Shown piece by piece: positions 49,174-57,475 of a DNA stretch of 62,196 bases (positions are counted from its first letter, which is position 1; each line of letters begins with the position of its first letter). Origin of the DNA: Anaerolineae bacterium. Lineage in GTDB: Bacteria; Chloroflexota; Anaerolineae; Aggregatilineales; Phototrophicaceae. The stretch spans positions 1 through 62,196 of the forward strand of contig JALHNT010000013.1 of NCBI GenBank assembly GCA_022843385.1, in the 5' to 3' direction. The position numbers were made by a program, and so were the translations under genes. The notes under the pieces are model-generated. The model was not told the origin of the DNA. It searched no databases and saw nothing but the letters and a program-made list of their open reading frames with translations.

Positions 49174-52044
49174 ATGAGCAATCCCCCGGTTGAAGTACAG
49201 CAGTACGGTCAGAGCATCTGGCTGGATTTCATCCACCGCAACTCGCTGCAAAATGGCGAGATGCAGAAGTACATCAACGAATTTGGCGTCATCGGTGTCA
49301 CCAGCAATCCGGCCATCTTCCAGAAAGCCATCGGCGATTCAGATACCTACGACTCGGCCATCCTGCACATGCTCGATCTGGATGCCTATAACATTTACGA
49401 AAAGCTGGCGGTGGATGACATTCAGCACGCGCTGGATATGTTCCGCCCGATTTATGATCGCACCCAGCGCGGCGATGGCTACGTCAGCCTGGAAGTGTCG
49501 CCGCTGATCGCCAACGATACCGCCACTACCATCGCCGAAGCCAAACGGCTGTTCAAACTGGTGGATCGCCCCAACTTGATGATTAAGATTCCGGCCACCG
49601 AAGCCGGCATCCCGGCCATCGAGGAAGCCATCGCCTCCGGCATCAACGTCAACGTCACGCTGATCTTCGCCGTCAAGAATTACGAAGAGGTCGCCCGCGC
49701 CTATATTCGCGGCCTGGAACGTCGTCTGGCCGCCGGGGAAGATGTCAGCCATGTGGCCTCGGTCGCCAGCTTCTTCCTCAGCCGCATTGATACGCTGGTG
49801 GATAAGATGCTGGAGAATAACATCCGCGCCGCCCAGGGACGTGACCTGGATATTGTCGCCCGCAACCGTGAGCTGCTGGGCAAGGCCGCCATCTATAATG
49901 CCAAGCTGGCCTACAAGCGCTTCCTCGATCTGTTCTACAGCAGCGAGGTCTTCGCCAAACTGCGGGCCGCCGGGGCGCAGGTGCAGCGTCCGCTGTGGGC
50001 TTCCACCGGCACCAAGAACCCGGCCTACAAGGACACCATCTACATCGACAATCTGATCGGTAAGGACACGGTGAACACCGTCCCGCCAGCCACGCTGAAA
50101 GCCTTCAAGGATCACGGCACAGCCGCCAACACCCTGACCGACGATCTGGAAAATGCCGAGGAAACACTCGACATGCTGGCGGAAGTCGGGGTTGATCTGG
50201 ATGGCATCACCCATCAGTTGCAGGTGGATGGCGTGTCGCAGTTCGTCGAAGCCTTCGAGAATCTGCTGCGGCAGGTGGAGGCCAAGCGCGACATCCTGCA
50301 AACCGGCGTCTTCGAGAAGCAGAATCTGGCGCTGGGCATTTATGGCGACGCGGTGCAGGCCGAACTGAAGCGCCTGGCGGATGAACACACCAACGCCCGC
50401 TTATGGGCGCGTGATGGCAGCGTGTGGAAAGACCAGGCCGCCATCATCAGCAAGATCGAGAACCGGCTCGGCTGGCTCGAAACCGACAAGACGATTGATC
50501 TGGAACGGCTGAAGAAGCTCCAGGCCAGCGTCAAGAACAGCAGCATCAGCCATGTCGTGCTGCTGGGCATGGGTGGCAGCAGCCTGGCACCGGAAGTGCT
50601 GTACCAGACTTTCGGCCAGCAAACCGGCTTCCCTGAATTCCGTATGCTGGATAGCACCGATCCCGGTTTCATCCGCATGATCGAAGAGTCGGTTGACCTG
50701 AAGAACACCCTGTTCATCGTCGCCAGCAAGTCGGGCGGGACCATCGAAACCGCCATGTTCGCCAAATACTTCTACGACAAGACCGGCCAGAATGGCAGCC
50801 AGTTCATCGCCATTACCGACCCCGGCAGCCAGCTTGAAGCCGAGGCCAAAGCCAACGGCTATCGCGATCTGTTCCTGAACCCGGCGGACATCGGTGGACG
50901 TTATAGTGCGCTCAGTTACTTCGGCCTGGTGCCAGCCGCCCTGATCGGCCTGGACTTGCAGCGGTTGTGGGATGAAGCCCGCCGCATGATGAAAGCCTGC
51001 TCGACCATCATCCCGGCGCAGCAGCATCCGGGCATGTGGATGGGCGCGATCATGGGCGTGCTGGGCAAGCAGGGGCGCGACAAGATCACCATCCAGACCA
51101 GCGCCTCCATCGCCAGCTTCGGCAACTGGATCGAACAACTGGTGGCGGAAAGTACCGGCAAAGAAGGCAAGGGACTGCTGCCGGTCGTCGGCGCGACGGT
51201 GGGCAATCCGCACGACTTCTCATCGGATCGGCTGTTCGTTTACCTCAAGGTCGATGGCGACCCCAGCAATGATGCGCTCGACTCCGGCATCCGGGCGCTG
51301 CGCGAAGCCGGTCATCCGCGCGTGACGCTTTACCTGCCAGATAAGTATGCCATCGCCGGCGAGTTCTTCCGCTGGGAGTACGCCACCGCAATTGCCGGTA
51401 AGGTGCTGGAGATCAATCCGTTCGATGAGCCGAACGTGACGGAGAGCAAGGAAGCCACTGGCCGCCTGTTGGCCTACTACAAACAGCATGGGGCGCTGCC
51501 GGCCACCGAAGCTGCCTTCACTGAAGACCACGTCGGGTTGTTCGTCGATGAGAAGAACCTGCGCGTGTTGAGCGAGCTGTGCATTCAGCACGGCTATACC
51601 AGCGGCGACATGACGGCCATGGTGGCGGCCTTCATCAACTCGACTCGCGCCGGCGATTACTTCGCCGTGCAGGCCTATCTGCCGATGAACCCGTCAATCA
51701 CCGGCGTGTTGGAGGAAGTCCGCCGTCGCCTGCGCCACACCAGCCGCCGCGCCGTCACCATCGGCTTTGGCCCACGCTTCCTGCACAGCACCGGTCAGCT
51801 TCACAAGGGCGGCCCCAACATCGGCAACTTCATCCAGATCACCTGCGATGATCCCCACGACCTGCCTATTCCGGGCGAACCCTTCAGCTTCGGCGTGCTG
51901 AAAGCCGCACAGGCCGCTGGCGATATGGAAGCGCTGCTGGGCAAAGACCGCCGCGCCATCCGGTTGCACATCAGCGGCGACCTGTCGGACGGGGTGCGCG
52001 CGTTGTTGAAAGCGATCGATCTGGTAGACTCGCGCCGTAAATAG
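49174..52044 (+). CDS. Bifunctional transaldolase/phosphoglucose isomerase
   Basis: This 956-residue fusion has a transaldolase domain (about residues 1-370), with 'VIGVTSNPAIFQKAI' and the Schiff-base Lys K138 in LMIKIPATE. A phosphoglucose-isomerase SIS-fold domain follows (about 400-950), with 'VVLLGMGGSSLAPEV', 'FIVASKSGGTIETAM' and 'GFGPRFLHSTGQLHKGGPN'. The first activity links the pentose phosphate pathway to glycolysis; the second converts fructose-6-phosphate to glucose-6-phosphate. This fused form is known from Chloroflexota, actinobacteria and some cyanobacteria. ATG 49174 has AGGAG upstream. A terminator follows directly. Confidence 0.96.
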   Translation: MSNPPVEVQQYGQSIWLDFIHRNSLQNGEMQKYINEFGVIGVTSNPAIFQKAIGDSDTYDSAILHMLDLDAYNIYEKLAVDDIQHALDMFRPIYDRTQRGDGYVSLEVSPLIANDTATTIAEAKRLFKLVDRPNLMIKIPATEAGIPAIEEAIASGINVNVTLIFAVKNYEEVARAYIRGLERRLAAGEDVSHVASVASFFLSRIDTLVDKMLENNIRAAQGRDLDIVARNRELLGKAAIYNAKLAYKRFLDLFYSSEVFAKLRAAGAQVQRPLWASTGTKNPAYKDTIYIDNLIGKDTVNTVPPATLKAFKDHGTAANTLTDDLENAEETLDMLAEVGVDLDGITHQLQVDGVSQFVEAFENLLRQVEAKRDILQTGVFEKQNLALGIYGDAVQAELKRLADEHTNARLWARDGSVWKDQAAIISKIENRLGWLETDKTIDLERLKKLQASVKNSSISHVVLLGMGGSSLAPEVLYQTFGQQTGFPEFRMLDSTDPGFIRMIEESVDLKNTLFIVASKSGGTIETAMFAKYFYDKTGQNGSQFIAITDPGSQLEAEAKANGYRDLFLNPADIGGRYSALSYFGLVPAALIGLDLQRLWDEARRMMKACSTIIPAQQHPGMWMGAIMGVLGKQGRDKITIQTSASIASFGNWIEQLVAESTGKEGKGLLPVVGATVGNPHDFSSDRLFVYLKVDGDPSNDALDSGIRALREAGHPRVTLYLPDKYAIAGEFFRWEYATAIAGKVLEINPFDEPNVTESKEATGRLLAYYKQHGALPATEAAFTEDHVGLFVDEKNLRVLSELCIQHGYTSGDMTAMVAAFINSTRAGDYFAVQAYLPMNPSITGVLEEVRRRLRHTSRRAVTIGFGPRFLHSTGQLHKGGPNIGNFIQITCDDPHDLPIPGEPFSFGVLKAAQAAGDMEALLGKDRRAIRLHISGDLSDGVRALLKAIDLVDSRRK

Positions 52045-52060
52045 GCTTTGTAGAGGCAAT

Positions 52061-52090
52061 GAAAAGCCGGGTGTGTGCCCGGCTTTTTTC
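52061..52090. terminator. Bidirectional intrinsic terminator
   Basis: AAAGCCGGG and CCCGGCTTT form a 9-bp stem with a 6-nt loop, with Ts on the plus side and As before it, so it can stop both the TAL-PGI transcript and the convergent pst/cupin transcript. Confidence 0.9.
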
Positions 52091-52111
52091 ATTGTCGTTA
52101 TGGCAGGGAAA

Positions 52112-52435
52112 TCAGCCGCCAGTGGCCCAGAACAGGAAACCGATCACCACCAGATCGCTATCGGTGGCAGTGATAGTGCTGTCTTCTTTGGGCGGGAAGA
52201 TCACTACCGCCCCTGGCCCAACCTTCTGCTCGTCACCATCATCGGTCTTGAAGATGCCTTCGCCCTTTTCGACCATGAAGTAACGCGGCATGAACGGAGC
52301 ATGGGTTTCATCCAGTTCTTGCCCCGGCTTGAGGGTGTAGCGCACGATCTTGCCGATTTGATCGCTCACCAACTGCTGGGCGTAGGGGCCTTCGTCGCCG
52401 AAGACCAGGTTCTCCATCGTTGCAATAACTTTCAC
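52112..52435 (-). CDS. Small cupin protein at the end of the pst operon
   Basis: This 107-residue single cupin domain has a metal-site pattern partly visible as 'ETHAPFMPRYFMVEKGEGIF' (one His plus Glu) and the second motif 'KVGPGAVVIFPPKED'. Short cupins bind metals or small ligands and often act as sensors. A GTG start (52435 or 52438) follows GGGGG. The pstB stop is only about 10 bases upstream, so it is probably the last gene of the phosphate transport operon. No cupin belongs to the standard Pst system. Confidence 0.82.
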   Translation of the reverse strand: MKVIATMENLVFGDEGPYAQQLVSDQIGKIVRYTLKPGQELDETHAPFMPRYFMVEKGEGIFKTDDGDEQKVGPGAVVIFPPKEDSTITATDSDLVVIGFLFWATGG

Positions 52436-52445
52436 CACATCCCCC

Positions 52446-53273
52446 TTAACCGAAGCGCCCGGAAATATAGTCGGCGGTTTCCTGGTTTTCCGGCTGCTCG
52501 AACAGCTTGTGCGTCTGGTTATACTCGGCCAGGATGCCCCAGCGTCGTTCCTGAATGCCGCTTTCGTCCTTCGACTTGCGGATGCTGTAGAAAGCGGTGA
52601 AGTCGCTGACGCGGGTGGCTTGCTGCATGTTGTGGGTGACGATGACGATGGTGTAATTGGCGACCAGCTCGCGCATCAATTCTTCGATACGCTGGGTCGA
52701 GATCGGGTCGAGCGCCGAACACGGCTCATCCATCAGGATCACATCCGGTTCAACCGCAATAGTGCGGGCGATACACAGACGCTGCTGCTGACCACCGGAG
52801 AGCGCCAGCCCGGATTTCTTCAGATCGCCCTTCACTTCATCCCACAGGAACGCGCCCTTGATGCTGCGCTCCACGATTTCATCGAGCGTCTTCTTGTCCT
52901 TGATGCCTAACAAACGCGGGCCGTAGGCCACGTTATCATAGATGCTCTTGGGGAAGGGGTTCGGCTTCTGGAACACCATGCCGATGCGACGGCGGACTTC
53001 CACCGCGTCCACGTTCGGCGCGTACAGGTCTTTGCCGTGATACGTCACCGACCCCTCGACGCGGGCCCCGGGGATGAGGTCGTTCATCCGGTTCAACGCC
53101 CGCAGCACTGTGCTTTTGCCACAGCCCGACGGCCCGATAAAGGCGGTGATCTTGTTCTTTAGAATCGGGATGGTGACGCCATCTACGGCCAGCTTGTCGC
53201 TGTAGTAGATTTTGACATCCTTGAGTTCAATCGCATGTTCGCCATTGCTTGACGTGACTGGTTTCATAACCAT
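52446..53273 (-). CDS. pstB: Phosphate ABC transporter ATPase PstB
   Basis: This 275-residue ATPase has Walker [10 protein letters not shown] (about residues 47-55), signature [16 protein letters not shown] (about 160-175), Walker [14 protein letters not shown] and switch His in '[11 protein letters not shown]'. It powers high-affinity phosphate import through PstCA. The first ATG overlaps the pstA stop region (TAAATG); the third codon is also ATG. It ends ten bases before the cupin gene. Confidence 0.96.
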   Translation of the reverse strand: MVMKPVTSSNGEHAIELKDVKIYYSDKLAVDGVTIPILKNKITAFIGPSGCGKSTVLRALNRMNDLIPGARVEGSVTYHGKDLYAPNVDAVEVRRRIGMVFQKPNPFPKSIYDNVAYGPRLLGIKDKKTLDEIVERSIKGAFLWDEVKGDLKKSGLALSGGQQQRLCIARTIAVEPDVILMDEPCSALDPISTQRIEELMRELVANYTIVIVTHNMQQATRVSDFTAFYSIRKSKDESGIQERRWGILAEYNQTHKLFEQPENQETADYISGRFG

Positions 53274-54632
53274 TTACCCTTGTAGACGTTTACGGAACTG
53301 CTGGCGCAGGATGATGGCCGTCGCATTGAACAACAGCAGAACGATCAGCAGCAGGATAATCCCGGCTGCTGCCAGATCCTGGAATTGTGCCGAAGGCATC
53401 TTGGTCCAGTTGTAAATCTGAATGGGGATTACGGTGAACTTCGACAGTGGCCCATTCGGATCAATTGCAATGAAGGTGGAAGCACCGATGATGATGAGGG
53501 GGGCGGTCTCGCCGATGGCGCGCGACATACCCAGGATCGTGCCGGTCAGAATGCCGGGTATAGCCGCCGGCAACACCGTGTTCCAGATAGTCTGCCAGCG
53601 GCTTGCGCCCAGACCGAACGAAGCCTCACGGATAGAAGGCGGCACCGCCCGCAGCGCTTCCTGAGCATTGATGATGATGACCGGCAGGATCAGCAGCGCC
53701 ATGGTCATCGCAGCCGAGAGGATGGTTCGCCCCTGGGTGATGCCCTCCAGCGTACGCACAAAGATCGCCAGACCCAGCAAGCCGTAAATGATCGAGGGAA
53801 CACCAGCCAGGTTGCGAATGTTGGTTTCGATCAGACGCGAAATCCAGTTGCTGTTGGCACCTGCCCTCGAATATTCTTCCAGATAAATCGCCGTTCCAAC
53901 GCCCAGCGGGAAGGCAATCAGCACCGTCAGGAACAGCACCCACAGCGTTCCCAGGAAGGCGGTACGGATGCCCGAGTCGCCGGCAATCGTGGTCATGCGC
54001 GAGGTGAGAAATTCGAAATCGAGCCAGCTAATCCATTCGATACGGGCATTTGGGAAATTGGCTGCGACCTCAGCGTCGATCGTCGCCCGCTGCGTCAGCG
54101 ACGGCAGCAAATCCCAGTTATCGACAATTTCGCGACCAGCGACCAGCGTAATCACGCTGTCGGTCAGGGTCGCCTTGTCCTGGGCGATAACCAGGAGCGC
54201 CTGAACATCTTCCGGCGTGAGTTCTGTCAGAGTCTTGCTGGCAACTGTCTCTGGCAATGCCAACGCTGGCAGGAACTGCCCCATCGTATTGTTCGGGCTG
54301 GCCTGGAAATTCGACTGGCCGATAAGACTATCGCGCACATACACACGCGCTGCATTCGGCAGGTTGCTGGTCAGCAGTCCAGCTAGTTCCTCCGAGGTGA
54401 GTTCTTCAATTGGGCGTCCATCGGTCAGGGTCTGCACCGGGATGGCTTCCTGAACGGCGATCAGGCCCACCACACGATTGAAAACGCTCATCAACAGCAG
54501 CAGCAGAAAAACGATGCCCACACCCAGCGCACCCTGAAAGAAGCGTTGGGCGATACTGCCGCGGCGATGGCGATTCTTGAGACGGCTTAGAAACAGGGCT
54601 TCATCCCGCACCGGTGATACAGACTGGCTCAT
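53274..54632 (-). CDS. pstA: Phosphate ABC transporter permease PstA
   Basis: This 452-residue permease has the C-terminal 270 residues as a normal PstA core with the EAA-like loop 'ALRAVPPSIREASFGLGASRW' and 'GMSRAIGETAPLIIIGAS'. Between the first membrane helix (about residues 33-55) and the second (about 225-245) lies an extra extracytoplasmic insert of about 160 residues, with helix-rich acidic sequence ('TSEELAGLLTSNLP', 'LTELTPEDVQALLVIAQD'). Its start overlaps the pstC stop by 4 bases (ATGA). Confidence 0.93.
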   Translation of the reverse strand: MSQSVSPVRDEALFLSRLKNRHRRGSIAQRFFQGALGVGIVFLLLLLMSVFNRVVGLIAVQEAIPVQTLTDGRPIEELTSEELAGLLTSNLPNAARVYVRDSLIGQSNFQASPNNTMGQFLPALALPETVASKTLTELTPEDVQALLVIAQDKATLTDSVITLVAGREIVDNWDLLPSLTQRATIDAEVAANFPNARIEWISWLDFEFLTSRMTTIAGDSGIRTAFLGTLWVLFLTVLIAFPLGVGTAIYLEEYSRAGANSNWISRLIETNIRNLAGVPSIIYGLLGLAIFVRTLEGITQGRTILSAAMTMALLILPVIIINAQEALRAVPPSIREASFGLGASRWQTIWNTVLPAAIPGILTGTILGMSRAIGETAPLIIIGASTFIAIDPNGPLSKFTVIPIQIYNWTKMPSAQFQDLAAAGIILLLIVLLLFNATAIILRQQFRKRLQG

Positions 54633-55606
54633 TGGTAAGCCTCCCGGAAACGATTGGTGATGTAGCGGCTCAGTAGATTGAGCAGCAGCGTGAAGACGAA
54701 CAGCGTCAGACCCAGAGCAAACAGACTGGTGTAGTCAATGCTGCCATACGAGAGGTCGCCACCGCTGATACGGGCGATGTGACCGGTAATGGTTTCAGCC
54801 GACTCGAAGAAGTTGAAAGTGAAGTTCGGGCCAGCGCCAGCCGCCATCGCCACGATCATGGTCTCGCCCACAGCGCGGGAAATGCCCACGATGAAAGCCG
54901 CGATGATGCCGGAAAGTCCGGCGGGCAGGACGACTTTGGCGATGGTTTCAAACTTGGTAGACCCCAGGCCGTAGGACGCTTCACGCAGCGAACGCGGCAC
55001 TGCGCTCAATGCATCTTCACTCATCGAGGCAATGGTCGGCAGGATCATGATGCCCATCACCAGACCGGCGGAGGCGGTATTGTAGAACTGTACCGTGTCC
55101 TTGCCGAACAGGCTTTGCAGCAGCGGCGTCATGAAAGTCACCGCAAAATAACCGTAAACAACCGTTGGGATGCCGGCCAGGATTTCCAGTACCGGCTTGA
55201 GCGATGCCCGCGTCCTTTCGGTCGCGTATTCGCTCAGATAAACCGCTGCCCCCAGGCCGAGTGGAATGGCGACAAACATCGCCGCCAGCGAGGTCATCAG
55301 CGTGGCATTGAGCAAGGGCAGAATACCAAACTTGCCGCCGCTGGGCTGCCAGGCGGTTCCGGTGAAGAAATCAACGACGTTCACCAGCCCGGTTTGCAGG
55401 AACAGCAGCGCTTCGTTACCCAGCACGGCCACGATGCCCACAGTTGTGAAAATCGACACGATGCCACAGAAAAGCAACACCAGACGGATGATGTCTTCAA
55501 ATGGTCGGGCGCGTTTTTCGATGCTCGGCGCTCCACTGGCATCGACGGCGTGCTTGAGAACAGACACGCTGCGAGAGGAACTCAACTCAACAGGTTGTGC
55601 GGTCAT
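54629..55606 (-). CDS. pstC: Phosphate ABC transporter permease PstC
   Basis: This 325-residue permease has six predicted membrane helices, the PstC-type loop 'DALSAVPRSLREASYGLGSTKF' and 'GISRAVGETMIVAMAAG'. The N-terminal 40 residues are a soluble stretch before the first helix. It pairs with PstA to form the phosphate channel. It is separated from pstS by a 166-bp gap holding two hairpins and its own candidate Pho operator, so it may be transcribed separately from pstS. Confidence 0.96.
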   Translation of the reverse strand: MTAQPVELSSSRSVSVLKHAVDASGAPSIEKRARPFEDIIRLVLLFCGIVSIFTTVGIVAVLGNEALLFLQTGLVNVVDFFTGTAWQPSGGKFGILPLLNATLMTSLAAMFVAIPLGLGAAVYLSEYATERTRASLKPVLEILAGIPTVVYGYFAVTFMTPLLQSLFGKDTVQFYNTASAGLVMGIMILPTIASMSEDALSAVPRSLREASYGLGSTKFETIAKVVLPAGLSGIIAAFIVGISRAVGETMIVAMAAGAGPNFTFNFFESAETITGHIARISGGDLSYGSIDYTSLFALGLTLFVFTLLLNLLSRYITNRFREAYQ

Positions 55607-55658
55607 AAATTGTCCTGATGTCTTCTATTGCTATACCAACGCTAGTATGACACACATG

Positions 55659-55675
55659 TGTTAACGTATGTTTAA
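55659..55675 (-). promoter_or_regulatory. Candidate Pho box before pstC
   Basis: Read on the plus strand, TGTTAA (55659-55664) and TGTTTAA (55669-55675) are separated by 4 nt, 53 bases upstream of the pstC ATG. On the coding strand they read as TTAACA-type repeats, like known PhoP/PhoB direct-repeat operators. Function is inferred. Confidence 0.45.
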
Positions 55676-55684
55676 GTCTACACA

Positions 55685-55760
55685 AAGAAACAGAGGCGCA
55701 ATCACACAAGTGACGCGCCTCATGGTGGGCAAAATCATGAAGCCGGGTTTATCACCCGGC
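55685..55760 (-). terminator. Two tandem hairpins between pstS and pstC
   Basis: The first hairpin after pstS is GCCGGGT/ACCCGGC (55742-55760, 5-nt loop). The second is GAGGCGC/GCGCCTC (55693-55721) with an inner TCAC/GTGA stem, followed on the minus strand by TGTTTCTTTG. They probably end most pstS transcripts and protect their 3' ends, giving more PstS than permease. Confidence 0.7.
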
Positions 55761-55772
55761 CTCAGGACAATT

Positions 55773-57164
55773 CTAGCTGTTCGCCAGCAGCAGCACCGAG
55801 TTCAGACGGACGGTGCGTTCGCTGACCGGGAAGTAATCAACCTGCGACACCAGATCGTTGTCGTTCTGGATGTAGAAGTTGATGAAGGCAGCAACCTGCG
55901 GCTTGGCCTGGAGGATGGCGGCATCGCTGTAGATGAACAGCGGACGCGCCAGCGGGTAGGAACCATCTTCGGCCGACTGTTCGTTCGGTTCGATGCCTTC
56001 AATCGAGACGGCCTTCAGGATGCCGGCGTTCTCGGCGAAGAAAGCGAAACCGAAGTAACCGATGGCGAATTCGTTACCAGCCACACCCTGAACCAGCACG
56101 TTGTCATCTTCGCTGAACTGGATGCCGGGGACGGCCTGGATGGCGGCTTCGGCCTGTTCAGCTTCTTCGAAGAAACCGACCAGATCATCATTTTCCAGGG
56201 TACGTTCCAGGAAGTAATCGAAGGTACCGCTGTCGCTGCCAGGGCTGAAGACCTGGATGGTCTCCGCCGGCCAGCTCGCGTCGATTTCGCTCCACATGGT
56301 CACCTTGGCGCTGTAGATGTCCAGCAGGTTCTGCAGGGTCAGGTTGGTGGCGAAGTCATTGGCCGGGTTGACCACGACGGTCAGCGCATCGATGCCAACG
56401 AAGAATTCAATCGGGGTACGCGGGGTCGCCAGCGCGGCACAGGCTTCACGTTCGCTGTCGCGGATCGGGCGGCTGGCGTTGCTGATGTCGGTCTCGCCAG
56501 CTTCGCAGAAGCGTTCGAAACCGGCACCGGTGCCGATCGAGTCATTGGTGATGCTGCCAGCGAAACCGGCATTGATGAAAGCATCGATGGCGGCCTGGGT
56601 CAGCGGGGCAACCGTCGAGCTGCCAGCGGCGATCACATCACCGGTGACGGCCAACGGGTTAACTTCCGGCAGTTCCACCGGCGGGATCAGGACCGCACCG
56701 ATGACGTGGATGACACCGTTGCTGGCGTCAATATCGGCAGCCGTCACGGCCACGCCATCAACGGTGACGCCTTCGCCACCCATGACCATCAGCTCGCTAC
56801 CTTCAACGGTCGCGACGCCGGTGGCTTCCATCATGCCCATTGCATCAGCGGCCATAACTTCGGCGGGCAGCACATGATAGGTCAGCACGCGGGTCAGTAC
56901 ATCCGGGTTCGCAGCCAGGAAGGCCACAATTGAGGGGTCGAGCGCCGCAAAGGCTTCGTTGGTCGGGGCGAACACGGTGAACGGGCCTTCGCCGCTCAGG
57001 GTTTCAGCCAGGCCAGCAGCCTGCACCAGCGAGACGAGGGTCGAGAAGTCCGGATTGCCGGCGGCAATCTCCACAATGGTCTGGTCCTGCGCCTGGACGC
57101 CCACGAAAGGCACCACGACGAGCATCAGAACCGCCAACAAAACGATGACGCGATTCTTCAACAT
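55773..57164 (-). CDS. pstS: FAS1-PstS fusion phosphate-binding protein
   Basis: This 463-residue protein has a signal peptide (about residues 1-25), then a complete fasciclin (FAS1) domain (about 27-162: 'FSTLVSLVQAAGLAETL', 'FTVFAPTNEAFAAL', 'LTYHVLP', 'IDASNGVIHVIGAVLIPP'). A PstS-type periplasmic binding domain follows (about 170-463). Phosphate ligands are expected in 'VIAAGSSTVAPL', 'SNASRPIRDSE' and 'FSPGSDSGTFDYF'. FAS1 domains mediate adhesion or protein-protein contact. Standard PstS has no such domain, so the fusion may anchor the receptor to the cell surface or matrix. The single open frame makes an assembly artefact unlikely. Confidence 0.95.
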   Translation of the reverse strand: MLKNRVIVLLAVLMLVVVPFVGVQAQDQTIVEIAAGNPDFSTLVSLVQAAGLAETLSGEGPFTVFAPTNEAFAALDPSIVAFLAANPDVLTRVLTYHVLPAEVMAADAMGMMEATGVATVEGSELMVMGGEGVTVDGVAVTAADIDASNGVIHVIGAVLIPPVELPEVNPLAVTGDVIAAGSSTVAPLTQAAIDAFINAGFAGSITNDSIGTGAGFERFCEAGETDISNASRPIRDSEREACAALATPRTPIEFFVGIDALTVVVNPANDFATNLTLQNLLDIYSAKVTMWSEIDASWPAETIQVFSPGSDSGTFDYFLERTLENDDLVGFFEEAEQAEAAIQAVPGIQFSEDDNVLVQGVAGNEFAIGYFGFAFFAENAGILKAVSIEGIEPNEQSAEDGSYPLARPLFIYSDAAILQAKPQVAAFINFYIQNDNDLVSQVDYFPVSERTVRLNSVLLLANS

Positions 57165-57196
57165 GCTGTACTATCTCCTGAATTTAAGATACGGTT

Positions 57197-57216
57197 GAAA
57201 TGCAGTGCTGCATTTC
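57197..57216 (-). other. Perfect palindrome in the pstS 5' leader
   Basis: GAAATGCAG and CTGCATTTC form a 9-bp stem around TG, 33 bases upstream of the pstS ATG. It could be a protein-binding dyad or a 5'-stabilising hairpin. Confidence 0.55.
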
Positions 57217-57237
57217 TATGGGATGGTAGCGAACAAG

Positions 57238-57309
57238 TGTTAACGTAAAGGTGTGCAATTGTTATGGGAAGGTGTTAAGGATGTTAAAGGTAGTTGACCT
57301 TTTTGTTAA
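57238..57309 (-). promoter_or_regulatory. Candidate Pho operator: TGTTAA repeats at 22-bp spacing
   Basis: On the plus strand TGTTAA, TGTTAT, TGTTAA and TGTTAA start at 57238, 57260, 57282 and 57304, exactly 22 bases apart (two helical turns); another TGTTAA starts at 57273. They lie 75-145 bases upstream of the pstS ATG, in the interval shared with the divergent histidine kinase. Direct repeats on one helix face are typical of PhoP/PhoB binding. The spacing is seen directly; the regulator is inferred. Confidence 0.6.
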
Positions 57310-57475
57310 ATATATTTTAAGTACCGGATCGACTTAATATAGTGTGAGAGTATCCTGAAATCCCGATAAGCGCCGGATTAAGCTATGACTTCTGGGTGAT
57401 TTCACCCCCGTCATGACAGGACTATACTCTGAACACGTTGATCTGCGGTATCTTAGTAGTGGTTCTGGGGAAAAT

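Noticed and set aside
49339..50388. 349-codon minus-strand frame
   Set aside because: Antisense to the transaldolase domain; no family signature.
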